Assembly: GCA_036567985.1 (NCBI GenBank)
Contig: DATCTK010000025.1
Location: forward strand, 1 to 64,000
Source: SZUA-229 sp036567985
GTDB taxonomy: Bacteria > Pseudomonadota > Gammaproteobacteria > SZUA-229
Length of the DNA: 64,000 nt
Direction of reading: 5' to 3'
Shown here: positions 38,122-46,899 of the stretch, piece after piece
How positions within the stretch are numbered: position 1 is the first letter of the stretch
Layout of the letters: each line of letters begins with the position of its first letter
Program-made: the position numbers and the translations under genes
The notes under the pieces: model-generated
Seen by the model: the letters and a program-made list of their open reading frames with translations, nothing else
The model's database searches: none
Told to the model about the DNA's origin: nothing

Positions 38122-39471
38122 TTATTCAACCCGGCTTTTTATTTCGCCGTGATGCAGGCGGCTGATAATCAGCTCGCCGGGCTGGGCCTGATCCGCATCG
38201 GTGATGGTTTTGCCATCGACGGTCTGGGTGATGCTGTAGCCCCTGGACAGGGTATTCAGCGGACTCACTGCCTGTAATGTGCGGCACAGGTGTGCCAGTT
38301 GCTGCTGCTTCGCTTCAAGTTGTTGCTCGCTGATATAGCGCAGGCGGCTGCTCAGGTCATCCAGCTGGATTTTCTGGTAGTCGATAAACTGGTCCGGGCG
38401 GTTATTCAGCAACCCCTGGGTGGCGTATTTAAGCTGGTGTTTCTTGTCGCTGAGCAGGCTGAAAAACGCATCCTGCAAATTTTCACTGAGATCATCTAGC
38501 TGCTGCGCCTGTTGTGCCAGCTGTGTGCGCGGGTGCTGCATGCTGAGGCGGCTCTGTAACCACTGTGACTGGCTGCTGGCCTGTTTGAGCTGTTGTTGCA
38601 TCAGGCGAATCAGGTTGCGGCGGTAGCTGATAAATCGGTGCAGCCAGGTTTGCTGGTCCGGGCTGACCAGCTCGGCGGCAGCAGAAGGGGTTGGTGCGCG
38701 CTGATCCGCGGCAAAATCGGCAATGGTAATATCCACCTCATGGCCCACGCCGCAGACGATGGGAATCGTGCAGTCGACAATGGCGCGCGCCACTGCTTCC
38801 TCATTAAACGCCCACAGGTCTTCCAGTGAACCGCCGCCGCGCACCAGCAGCAGTACATCGCAACGTTGCTGCATTTGCGCCAGCGTCAGTGCGCGGGTAA
38901 TTTCCGGCACCGCTTTGTCACCCTGTACCGCCACCGGGTAGAGACTCACCGGAATCGATGGGAAGCGTCGTTTTAATACACTTAATACATCGCGCACGGC
39001 AGCGCCGGTGGCAGAACTGATAATACCGATGTGTTGTGGCAGTTGTGGAATTTCGCGTTTTTTGTTGCTGTCAAACAGGCCTTCTGCCGCCAGCCGGGCT
39101 TTGAGCTCATCGAAGGCCCGTTGCAATGCGCCGTCACCGGCCTCTTCCATGTGCTCCGCCACCAGCTGGAATTCGCCACGAGCTTCGTACAGGCCCACCC
39201 GTGCGCGAATCAGTACCTTCTGCCCGTTCTCCGGTTTAAAGCGCACCAGCAGATTACGTGATTTGAACATTGCGCAGCGCACCTGCGCACGCTCGTCTTT
39301 GAGGGTGAAATACAGGTGTCCGGATGCGGGTTTTGCCAGGTTGGATATTTCCCCTTCAATCCACAGCAGCGGGAACTGGCTTTCCAGTAGATCACGGATG
39401 GTGCGGTTGAGTTCGGACACGCTGTAGACAGTGCGTGCCTGATTTGAATTCTGTGTGCCGGGTGTGCGCAT
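38122..39471 (-). CDS. xseA: Exodeoxyribonuclease VII large subunit
   Basis: A 449-residue XseA: N-terminal OB-fold (YSVSELNRTIRDLLESQFPLLWIEGEISN), a nuclease domain with RRFPSIPVSLYP, VRGGGSLEDLWAFNEE and GVGHEVDITIADFAADQRAPTPSAAAE, and a long coiled coil. With XseB it degrades single-stranded DNA. No xseB is in the window. It is followed 20 bp upstream on the - strand by the stop of the GGDEF-EAL gene. Confidence 0.95.
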   Translation of the reverse strand: MRTPGTQNSNQARTVYSVSELNRTIRDLLESQFPLLWIEGEISNLAKPASGHLYFTLKDERAQVRCAMFKSRNLLVRFKPENGQKVLIRARVGLYEARGEFQLVAEHMEEAGDGALQRAFDELKARLAAEGLFDSNKKREIPQLPQHIGIISSATGAAVRDVLSVLKRRFPSIPVSLYPVAVQGDKAVPEITRALTLAQMQQRCDVLLLVRGGGSLEDLWAFNEEAVARAIVDCTIPIVCGVGHEVDITIADFAADQRAPTPSAAAELVSPDQQTWLHRFISYRRNLIRLMQQQLKQASSQSQWLQSRLSMQHPRTQLAQQAQQLDDLSENLQDAFFSLLSDKKHQLKYATQGLLNNRPDQFIDYQKIQLDDLSSRLRYISEQQLEAKQQQLAHLCRTLQAVSPLNTLSRGYSITQTVDGKTITDADQAQPGELIISRLHHGEIKSRVE

Positions 39472-39491
39472 AGGGGTGAATGATACGGGGA

Positions 39492-42242
39492 TTAGTCTTT
39501 GTGTAAATCAGTTTTTTTCTGCATAAAGGCTTTTAGTTGTGCCAGTGGTAACGGGCGGCTGAAATAGTAACCCTGGTAATACTTGCAGCCCTTGCTCTGC
39601 AAAAACGCCAGTTGATCTTCGTCTTCCACACCTTCGGCGACTGTGTCCAGGCCGAACTCACTGGCAATGTTTAAAATGGTTTGCACCAGTAGCGCATCGT
39701 GGGGATCCTTGAGTAAATCGAATACAAATGACTTGTCGATTTTAATTTCATCCAGCGGCAGGCGTTTGAGGTGACTGAGTGATGAGTAGCCGGTACCAAA
39801 ATCATCCAGTGACATACGGATGTCCAGCTGGCGCAACTCCTCGAACTTGCCGATGGTTTCATTGAGGTTGTTGATAATTACACTCTCGGTCACTTCCAGG
39901 GTGAGAAAATGCGGTTCCAGCTGGTGCAGGCCCAGTGCGCTTTTTATCATGCCGATAAATTCATTGTGCCTGAACTGGTGCGGGCTGATATTAATCGATA
40001 AGTGTGGTGGCATGCAGTTATCCTGCTGCAGTGACAGCATGTCGTTGATGGCCTGTTCGAGAATAAACTGCCCCAGCTCGTTAATCAGGCCGGTTTCCTC
40101 GGCAATTTCAATAAAGGTTTCCGGGTTTACATAGCCGTGTTGCGGATGCATCCAGCGGGCCAGTGCCTCAACCCCGATGACCTGGTTCTGTCGATCCAGC
40201 TGCGGCTGGTAATGCACGCTGAGCTGTTTGTTTTTTACCGCTGCGCGCAAATCTTTTTCCAGTGCCAGGCGTTTTAATACAGTTTCGTGCATTTCCGATA
40301 AATAGAATGCGATTTTGTTGCGACCGGATTCCTTGGCGCTGTACATGGCGGTGTCGGCATGTTTGATAATGTCTTCCACCGAATCCTCGGCAATCGGAAA
40401 AATGGTAATGCCGATACTGCAGGTAATGTGGATTTCCTGGTGATTTAAAATAAACGGCTGCTGGAATGCCCGGTTAATACTCTGTGCAATGCGTTTGGCA
40501 TTGAAGCTGGCTTCATCCTGTTCTTCGCCGATATGTTTCAATAGCACTACATATTCATCACCACCGAAGCGCGCCGCGGTATCAATCTCGCGAATGCAGT
40601 GTTTAATGCGTGCTGCTGTGTCGATCAATAAAAGGTCGCCGGTGTTGTGGCCCAGTGAGTCGTTAATGCTTTTAAAACGGTCCAGGTCAATAAACAGAAT
40701 GGCGTTGAAGTCTTCACTGCGCTGGCTGGTCATGATTGCCTGTTCCAGGCGGTCCAGTAACAGCTGGCGATTAGGCAGCCTGGTGAGTGAGTCATAATAG
40801 GCGCGGAAACGAATTTCTTCCTCGGCTTTTTTGCGTTCGCTGATGTCCCGTACTACTGCGTGCACCAGCTGTTCCTCCCTGGATGGGATTACCGTGAGTA
40901 TCACTTCTGCGGGAAAGGTCTCGCCGTTTTTACGCTGATGCTGCCATTCAAAACAATGGCTGCCATCCTGCAGTGCTTTCTCGACCATGCGATCAGCCTT
41001 AGCTGATGAGGCTTCGCCGTCAGGTTGAAATTCAGGTGAAATACTGGAAGGGTGTAGTTTGTATAATTCGCTTTTATCCTTGTAGCCGAACATTTCCAGA
41101 GTGGCCTGGTTGCAGTCTACAAAGCCATCATCGTTGAGCAGGATCAGTGCATCGGCGGATTTATCAAACAGCGTCTGGTAGCGTCGTTTGCTTTCAGTCA
41201 GGCTTTTGTTGCGTTCGATGACCAGTTGTTCCAGAACATTTTTATTCTGTATCAGCTCCTGCTCGGTCTGTTTGTGCTGGCTTACCTCAAGTTTGAGTTT
41301 CTGGTAGTTGGACTTGAGCGTGTTCGCAACCCGCCCGCTGTAGATAAAATAGAACAGACTCACAGCCAGCCCGGTCAGTATGTTGATAACCAGCATACTG
41401 AACAGAAAATTCTCGCGGCTTTGCAGTTGCTGCTCGATAGTGTAAAGAAAACTCAATCGACCGATAGTGTTCTGCTGTGGATCCTGAAGTGTAAAGCCGG
41501 ATACCAGGTGACGTTGCTCTGCAAATGTAATAATACGGTTTTTATAGGTTTCACGTTTTTGAATCAGCGTGAGTAGCTCGGCTGGCACCTGTTCGGTGGT
41601 CTGTATCAATACAGACGGCAGCTGGTTTGATGGAGGCTCGCTGGTAATAATGATCGGGGTGTGATGCAGCTGGGCCAGCTTGTGTATGCTGTAAGCAAGG
41701 GGTTTGCCGAGCTGCAGATAACCCAGGCGTTCGCCATTCTGTTGCCAGGGGATCACCAGCCGGTGCTGCAGCTGTCCGGATGCGTCTATCTCAATGCCGG
41801 AAGCCTGCTGGCCAGTGGCCATGGCAGCACGCAGAGTTGCCGATGGCTCAGTCGCCGCGTCCTGTCCGCCAAGTCCAAGAAATTTTTCTCCCTCCAGCGT
41901 ATAAAAATCCAGCTGTTGCAGTTGCAGCGTTGTTGCCAGTTGATGGAAAAACGGCTGGCAATATTTGCGCAATGTCTCCCGATCCTGCTGCTTCCACGCC
42001 TGCCGGGTTTTCTGCGGGTACAGCATCAGGGCGAGGCTGTGGCGAAAGTGTTCGGCGTCCTGTTGCAGGTGGTGGCTGAATTGTTCATGCAGATGCTGGT
42101 TAGCTCGCTTGAGCTGGTGCTGCTGTTGCTCGCGCTGGAACGAATAGAGGATGGTCTGCGCACTCACAAATACCAGTATCAGTGCAATGATAAATGGCAC
42201 CAGCAGCTTTATGCGAATGTTCAGGGCTTTGATGGGGGGCAT
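39492..42242 (-). CDS. Membrane sensor protein with PAS, GGDEF and EAL domains
   Basis: A 916-residue protein. A membrane helix at about 11-31, a periplasmic region of about 250 residues and a second helix (about 285-307) frame a double-pass sensor. A coiled linker leads to PAS (about 360-485; LFDKSADALILLNDDG), GGDEF (about 490-645, here GGDEY, with a REID inhibitory site) and EAL (about 660-910; EALARW, VTESVI, DDFGTGYSSLSHL). The motifs look intact for c-di-GMP turnover. ATG at 42242 is chosen over the TTG at 42248. The ligand of the periplasmic domain is unknown. It overlaps no neighbour and faces a repeat-rich 555-bp gap. Confidence 0.9.
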   Translation of the reverse strand: MPPIKALNIRIKLLVPFIIALILVFVSAQTILYSFQREQQQHQLKRANQHLHEQFSHHLQQDAEHFRHSLALMLYPQKTRQAWKQQDRETLRKYCQPFFHQLATTLQLQQLDFYTLEGEKFLGLGGQDAATEPSATLRAAMATGQQASGIEIDASGQLQHRLVIPWQQNGERLGYLQLGKPLAYSIHKLAQLHHTPIIITSEPPSNQLPSVLIQTTEQVPAELLTLIQKRETYKNRIITFAEQRHLVSGFTLQDPQQNTIGRLSFLYTIEQQLQSRENFLFSMLVINILTGLAVSLFYFIYSGRVANTLKSNYQKLKLEVSQHKQTEQELIQNKNVLEQLVIERNKSLTESKRRYQTLFDKSADALILLNDDGFVDCNQATLEMFGYKDKSELYKLHPSSISPEFQPDGEASSAKADRMVEKALQDGSHCFEWQHQRKNGETFPAEVILTVIPSREEQLVHAVVRDISERKKAEEEIRFRAYYDSLTRLPNRQLLLDRLEQAIMTSQRSEDFNAILFIDLDRFKSINDSLGHNTGDLLLIDTAARIKHCIREIDTAARFGGDEYVVLLKHIGEEQDEASFNAKRIAQSINRAFQQPFILNHQEIHITCSIGITIFPIAEDSVEDIIKHADTAMYSAKESGRNKIAFYLSEMHETVLKRLALEKDLRAAVKNKQLSVHYQPQLDRQNQVIGVEALARWMHPQHGYVNPETFIEIAEETGLINELGQFILEQAINDMLSLQQDNCMPPHLSINISPHQFRHNEFIGMIKSALGLHQLEPHFLTLEVTESVIINNLNETIGKFEELRQLDIRMSLDDFGTGYSSLSHLKRLPLDEIKIDKSFVFDLLKDPHDALLVQTILNIASEFGLDTVAEGVEDEDQLAFLQSKGCKYYQGYYFSRPLPLAQLKAFMQKKTDLHKD

Positions 42243-42342
42243 CGGCAATGAGGCTTATATAATCCGTTAACTTAAATATAGACGAGAGCAGTATACATTG
42301 CTGTGGTCATGTAGATAAAACGGCTCATATAATTTTGGAGCT

Positions 42343-42391
42343 CATTAGCAGTTTTTGCGTTGTTAGCGTTAATCTTTCAGTAAAGGGTTAT
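42343..42391. repeat. Dispersed TTTGCG/TTAGCG repeat, partial copy
   Basis: The stretch with GCGTTGTTAGCGTTAATCTT is related to the right part of the element at 33680-33715 (GCGTTGTTTGCGTTAATCTT). Only this part is seen here, so it may be a solo end. Confidence 0.55.
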
Positions 42392-42396
42392 TACTG

Positions 42397-42493
42397 GTTC
42401 CCATGCTCCTGCGTGGGAACCCTTTGGCAGTGTTATGCCAGTTAGTTATTAATCTACGGCTGTATAGGCATTCCCACGCAGGAGCGTGGGAAC
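42397..42493. repeat. REPIN-like pair of inverted palindromes
   Basis: Two 24-nt imperfect palindromes (42397-42420 and 42470-42493; GTTCCCATGC/GCGTGGGAAC arms around TCCT) lie in opposite orientation 49 bp apart. This is the architecture of a REP doublet about 97 nt long. The element resembles a GTTCCCACGC family that I recall from other gammaproteobacteria. It differs from the 24-bp units near the RAYT at 218. Confidence 0.7.
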
Positions 42494-42576
42494 GAGTATG
42501 ACAGATAAGCATGGGTGTCCAGATTGTGTCTCGTTTGACTAATGACGAAGGACCAACAACAAGCGACGGGTTGTCT

Positions 42577-42709
42577 GCCTCTCGCGGAATACCGTACATC
42601 CTGTGCATCTTCGCTACCGGCGTCCATGCCTCCCGCGAAGTACCGCACATCCGGTGCATAACCGCTACCGGCGTCCTGCCTCTCGCGGAATACCGTACAT
42701 CCTGTACAT
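42577..42709. repeat. Tandem repeat of 50-51 bp, 2.6 copies
   Basis: Units at 42577-42627, 42628-42677 and a partial at 42678-42709 each begin GCCTC(T/C)CGCG and contain ACCG(T/C)ACATCC and GCTACCGGCGTCC. The weak frames here encode only repeat peptides, so I treat it as non-coding. The array abuts a terminator-like hairpin. Confidence 0.7.
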
Positions 42710-42714
42710 AAAAA

Positions 42715-42739
42715 AGCCGGGCTAGCTATAGACCCGGCT
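42715..42739 (-). terminator. Rho-independent terminator for the lipoprotein gene at 42802
   Basis: AGCCGGG and CCCGGCT arms with an 11-nt loop; on the - strand the stem is followed by a run of T (TTTTTTA). It lies 63 bp beyond the stop of the minus-strand gene ending at 42802. Confidence 0.75.
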
Positions 42740-42801
42740 CTGATTTTTAAGCTTTGTCGGTTGCCCGGCGCGGCTTATCTGTTTGACCTGTGGTTTTGAA
42801 T

Positions 42802-43125
42802 TTATAAAGGGCCGGCGTTTTGCTGGCTTTTTGCCTGGGCAACCGCCAGTTCACCCTGCCGTTTGGCTTTCAGGGCCAGTGCATGGGCGCTTGAGAAATT
42901 ACCTGATTTTGCGGCTTCTTCCGCTTTTTTCAGTATTTTTCCAGTGTCGCGCCATTCGAACTGGCTGGCCTGGGCTGCTTTTAGTGAAACCTTTGCAGCG
43001 GCCAGTGCTGCCTGATAGTCCGCCTCGGTGGCTTTGCCGGAGGCGGTTGAATTGCCCGAGCCGGCACAGCCGGAGGCAAGAATTGCTGTCAGCGCGAGGC
43101 CGACAAGGTTTTTAGCGTGGTTCAT
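42802..43125 (-). CDS. SoxXA-binding protein-like lipoprotein (SoxK-like)
   Basis: A 107-residue lipoprotein with lipobox LASGC (C20). The mature part is helical: YQAALAAAKVSLKAAQ, EWRDTGKILKKAEEAAKSGNF and ALALKAKRQGELAVAQAK. This matches the small SoxXA-binding (SoxK) family, whose EWRDTGKxxKKAE and KRQGE motifs I recognise. SoxXA is a sulfur-oxidation cytochrome, but no sox gene is in this window, so a different partner is possible; DUF4398-like membership is an alternative. GAGG precedes the ATG. It diverges from guaB by 217 bp. Confidence 0.65.
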   Translation of the reverse strand: MNHAKNLVGLALTAILASGCAGSGNSTASGKATEADYQAALAAAKVSLKAAQASQFEWRDTGKILKKAEEAAKSGNFSSAHALALKAKRQGELAVAQAKSQQNAGPL

Positions 43126-43304
43126 AATGACCTCTTTAATTATGTTTTTTATGGCAAATTCCCTTTAATCTCCTGTCCTTCGCTGTTTTTTTAAATCAGC
43201 GGGTTTGATTTTAACCGCTGGCGCCTCATGTTCAAGTGCTGTTTATCTATTTGATGGCCTGTTTTGATAGTGATTTTATTGATGAATTATTCAGCGTTTC
43301 CTTA

Positions 43305-43310
43305 TATAAT
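43305..43310 (+). promoter_or_regulatory. -10 element upstream of guaB
   Basis: A perfect TATAAT lies 33 bp before the guaB start (43343), with ACAGGAG as ribosome site further on. The -35 is weak (TTGATG at 43279-43284 has 20-bp spacing), so it is only a candidate. Confidence 0.35.
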
Positions 43311-43342
43311 TCGTCGATTTACCAGACAAAACAGGAGCCGAT

Positions 43343-44800
43343 ATGCGCATTGCCCAGGAAGCACTCACTTTTGATGATGTGTTACTCATTCCCGCCCACT
43401 CGACGGTTCTGCCCAATGACGTTTCACTGGGTACACAGCTGACACGGGGCATCCGGCTCAATATTCCCCTGATTTCTTCGGCGATGGACACGGTAACCGA
43501 GGCGCGGCTGGCGATTGCTCTGGCACAGGAAGGTGGGCTTGGTATTATCCACAAGAACATGTCGATTGAAGAGCAGGCTGCCAATGTGGCGGCGGTGAAA
43601 AAATATGAAACCGGCGTGATCAGCGAGCCAATCACGGTTTCCCCGGAGACCACCATCCGTGAAGTGGTTGAGCTGACCCAGAACAACAAGATTTCCGGCG
43701 TTCCGGTGGTTTCCGGTGAAGACCTGATGGGCATTATCACCTCCCGTGACCGCCGCTTCGCCACCGAGCTGGATCAGCCGGTGTCCAGCATTATGACGCC
43801 CAAGGAAAAGCTGGTTACGGTAAAAGAAGGTGCCGAGCGCGACGAAGTACTCAGCCTGCTGCACAAGCACCGCATTGAAAAAGTACTGGTGGTTAACGAC
43901 GATTTCCAGTTGCGTGGCATGATTACCGTGCGTGATATGCAGAAGTCTGATGATTACCCCAATGCCTGTAAAGACGAGCTGGGCCGCCTGCGTGTTGGCG
44001 CGGCCGTTGGTACCGGTGCGGAAACCGAAGACCGCGTAGCCGCACTGGCTGCAGCGGGGGTTGACGTGATTGTGGTGGATACGGCCCACGGTCACTCCCA
44101 GGGCGTGATCAAGCGGGTTGAGTGGGTGAAGAAAAATTACCCCCAGGTGCAGGTGATCGGCGGCAATATTGCTACGGCCGCGGCAGCCCGTGACCTGGTC
44201 AAGGCCGGTGCCGATGCGGTTAAGGTGGGCATTGGCCCTGGCTCTATCTGCACCACGCGTATCGTGGCCGGTGTGGGTGTACCGCAGATTACCGCGGTGT
44301 CCGATGTCGCCAAAGAGCTGGAAGGTACCGGTGTACCACTGATTGCCGATGGCGGTATCCGCTATTCCGGTGACATCGCCAAGGCACTGGCAGCCGGCGC
44401 CTATTGCGTAATGATCGGCGGCCTGCTGGCGGGTACCGAAGAAGCGCCGGGCGAAGTGATTCTGTTTCAGGGGCGCTCCTATAAGTCCTACCGTGGTATG
44501 GGTTCTATCGGCGCCATGGAGCAGGGCTCAAGCGACCGTTACTTCCAGGACAAAAATGCCGGTGCAGAAAAGCTGGTGCCGGAAGGCATTGAAGGCCGTG
44601 TGCCCTATAAGGGCACTATGGCGGCAGTGGTTCACCAGTTACTCGGCGGTATCCGTTCCAGCATGGGCTATGTAGGCTGTGCCAACCTGGAAGAAATGCG
44701 CAGCAAGCCTGAGTTTGTGCGCATTACCGGTGCCGGTGTGCAGGAGTCCCATGTGCACGATGTGACTATCACCAAGGAAGCACCGAACTACCGTACCTGA
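43343..44800 (+). CDS. guaB: Inosine-5'-monophosphate dehydrogenase
   Basis: A 485-residue TIM-barrel enzyme with two CBS domains inserted at about 95-205. It oxidises IMP to XMP, committing to guanine nucleotides. The catalytic cysteine is C303 in GPGSICTTRIVAG; the flap motif GRSYKSYRGMGS and the N-terminal EALTFDDVLL match. guaA follows 131 bp later, so the pathway to GMP is encoded together. Confidence 0.97.
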   Translation: MRIAQEALTFDDVLLIPAHSTVLPNDVSLGTQLTRGIRLNIPLISSAMDTVTEARLAIALAQEGGLGIIHKNMSIEEQAANVAAVKKYETGVISEPITVSPETTIREVVELTQNNKISGVPVVSGEDLMGIITSRDRRFATELDQPVSSIMTPKEKLVTVKEGAERDEVLSLLHKHRIEKVLVVNDDFQLRGMITVRDMQKSDDYPNACKDELGRLRVGAAVGTGAETEDRVAALAAAGVDVIVVDTAHGHSQGVIKRVEWVKKNYPQVQVIGGNIATAAAARDLVKAGADAVKVGIGPGSICTTRIVAGVGVPQITAVSDVAKELEGTGVPLIADGGIRYSGDIAKALAAGAYCVMIGGLLAGTEEAPGEVILFQGRSYKSYRGMGSIGAMEQGSSDRYFQDKNAGAEKLVPEGIEGRVPYKGTMAAVVHQLLGGIRSSMGYVGCANLEEMRSKPEFVRITGAGVQESHVHDVTITKEAPNYRT

Positions 44801-44830
44801 TCTGTTAGCCCATAAATCTATTTGCAGCGG

Positions 44831-44851
44831 GCCCCGGCACCGTGCCGGGGC
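44831..44851 (+). terminator. Perfect GC-rich hairpin between guaB and guaA
   Basis: GCCCCGGCAC and GTGCCGGGGC form a 10-bp perfect stem around one base. The downstream bases (ATTATCG) lack a T run, so it could be a pause, partial terminator or mRNA stabiliser. Confidence 0.4.
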
Positions 44852-44931
44852 ATTATCGTTGCGGCATAGCCAGTTCATAAGCGGACCCCGTTAAACAAGC
44901 CCAGATAAACGAACCATATATAAGCGATACC

Positions 44932-46512
44932 ATGACCACACAAAATATTCACTCCGATCGCATCCTGATCCTCGACTTTGGCTCTCAATACACACAGCTG
45001 ATTGCACGCCGCATTCGTGAAGCCGGGGTGTATTGCGAACTCTATGCATGGGATGTGAGTGAAGACGATATCAGTGCATTCAAGCCCAGCGGCATCGTGC
45101 TGTCCGGTGGCCCGGAAACGGTGACCGGCGAGCAGGCGCCGTCGGCACCGGCCTGTGTGTTCGAGATGGGTATTCCAGTGCTGGGTATCTGCTATGGCAT
45201 GCAAACCATGACCGCACAACTGGGTGGCAAGGTCGAAACCGCCGCGCACCACGAATACGGTTATGCCCAGGTGCGCGCCCGTGGCCATACGCCACTCTTA
45301 AAAGATATAGAAGACCATGTGACCGAAGACGGTTTCGGTTTGCTGGATGTGTGGATGAGCCACGGTGATCGCGTGGTGGAAATGCCCGAGGGTTTCAAGT
45401 TGATGGCCTCCACCGACTCGGCACCCATTGCCGGTATTGCCAATGAAGAAAAACATTTCTACGGTTTGCAGTTTCACCCCGAGGTAACCCACACCAACCA
45501 GGGGCAGCGTATTATTGAACGCTTTGTGCACGAGATTTGCGGCTGCGGCAGGCTGTGGACAGCAGACAATATCATCGACGATTCGGTGGCCCGAATCCAG
45601 GCGCTGGTGGGTGATGAAGAAGTGCTTCTTGGTCTGTCCGGCGGCGTTGATTCATCAGTGGTAGCGGCTTTGTTGCATAAGGCAATCGGCGGCAAGCTCA
45701 CCTGCGTGTTTGTGGATAATGGTCTGTTGCGTTACCGTGAAGGCGACCAGGTAATGAAAACCTTCGCCGACCACATGGGTGTAAAAGTGATTCGGGTGGA
45801 TGCGGAACAGCGTTTTCTCGATGCACTGAAAGGCAAGAACGACCCGGAAGACAAACGTAAGATTATCGGCAATATGTTTGTCGATATTTTTGAAGAACAG
45901 GCGGCTAAATTAAAAAATGCCAAATGGCTGGCGCAGGGCACTATCTATCCTGACGTAATTGAATCCGCCGGTGCCAGTACCGGCAAGGCGCATTTAATCA
46001 AGTCACATCACAATGTCGGTGGCCTGCCGGATTACATGCAGCTCAAACTGTGTGAGCCACTGCGTGAACTGTTTAAAGACGAAGTGCGCAAGCTGGGCGT
46101 GGAGCTGGGTCTGCCATACGACATGGTGTACCGTCATCCATTCCCTGGCCCCGGTTTAGGGGTGCGCATACTGGGCGAAGTGAAAAAGGAATACGCCGAT
46201 ATTCTGCGACTGGCGGATCACATCTTTATCGAAGAGCTCTACAAACACGACCTGTACCAGAAAGTATCACAGGCCTTTACCGTATTCCTGCCGGTAAAAT
46301 CAGTGGGCGTCACTGGTGATGGACGACGCTACCAGTGGGTGGTCTCTCTGCGCGCAGTAGAAACCATCGACTTTATGACCGCCCGCTGGGCGCACCTGCC
46401 ATATGACTTCCTCGATAATGTCTCCCGCCGTATTGTGAATGAAGTGGACGGTATTTCCCGCGTGGTGTATGACATTACCGGTAAGCCACCGGGCACGATT
46501 GAGTGGGAGTAG
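44932..46512 (+). CDS. guaA: GMP synthase (glutamine-hydrolysing)
   Basis: A 526-residue two-domain enzyme. The N-terminal glutamine amidotransferase has nucleophile C87 in GICYGMQT and a histidine in LQFHPEV. The C-terminal ATP pyrophosphatase has SGGVDSS at 236-242 and the dimerisation domain KSVGVTGDGRRYQW. It converts XMP to GMP. It directly follows guaB on the same strand. Confidence 0.97.
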   Translation: MTTQNIHSDRILILDFGSQYTQLIARRIREAGVYCELYAWDVSEDDISAFKPSGIVLSGGPETVTGEQAPSAPACVFEMGIPVLGICYGMQTMTAQLGGKVETAAHHEYGYAQVRARGHTPLLKDIEDHVTEDGFGLLDVWMSHGDRVVEMPEGFKLMASTDSAPIAGIANEEKHFYGLQFHPEVTHTNQGQRIIERFVHEICGCGRLWTADNIIDDSVARIQALVGDEEVLLGLSGGVDSSVVAALLHKAIGGKLTCVFVDNGLLRYREGDQVMKTFADHMGVKVIRVDAEQRFLDALKGKNDPEDKRKIIGNMFVDIFEEQAAKLKNAKWLAQGTIYPDVIESAGASTGKAHLIKSHHNVGGLPDYMQLKLCEPLRELFKDEVRKLGVELGLPYDMVYRHPFPGPGLGVRILGEVKKEYADILRLADHIFIEELYKHDLYQKVSQAFTVFLPVKSVGVTGDGRRYQWVVSLRAVETIDFMTARWAHLPYDFLDNVSRRIVNEVDGISRVVYDITGKPPGTIEWE

Positions 46513-46899
46513 GGCTGGTCTGGCCTGCGCTGCCCATTTAGAGGAGCAGTGGGAAACAGCCTGGTTAAGTGCAGCTGGAACCTGAAGATTGCCCGCGGTG
46601 TGGCCGCCCTGAGCAAGGCTTTCTGCGTGTGCGACGAGCAACTGCCGAAAGACTCAACAGTCAACGCTGCTGGAACTGGCTGAAAAGGGCGTTTATTCAT
46701 CGTATACACGCTATCAGCTGCCATCTTCAGCTAAACAAATGCGGCAGATCACATTGTTTTCGATATTCACTATTGCTATAAGCAATTGCTCACAGACTCA
46801 CTTTCTACGTTAGATTGACACCAGGCAGGGTCTGCTACTGGACTTGTTGGAGCAGGGTGCCTATTCTTCCTGTACTTAAAGTTATTTTGGCGTAATTGT
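46513..46899. other. Gene-relic-like intergenic region after guaA
   Basis: 387 bp without a credible gene. Two diverged segments resemble each other as codons: about 46,658-46,701 (LLELAEKGVYSSY) and about 46,830-46,875 (LLDLLEQGAYSSC). They look like fragments of one duplicated or decayed gene. The open frame at 46569-46781 does not look like a real protein. No RNA gene was recognised. Confidence 0.4.

Noticed and set aside
41661..42251. 196-residue open frame on the + strand
   Set aside because: Antisense to the membrane GGDEF-EAL gene; composition typical of a reverse-strand shadow.
46569..46781. 70-residue open frame after guaA with a CPRCG stretch
   Set aside because: Short, no ribosome site, no domain, and the region looks like gene relics. 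The zinc-like cysteine pair alone is weak evidence.
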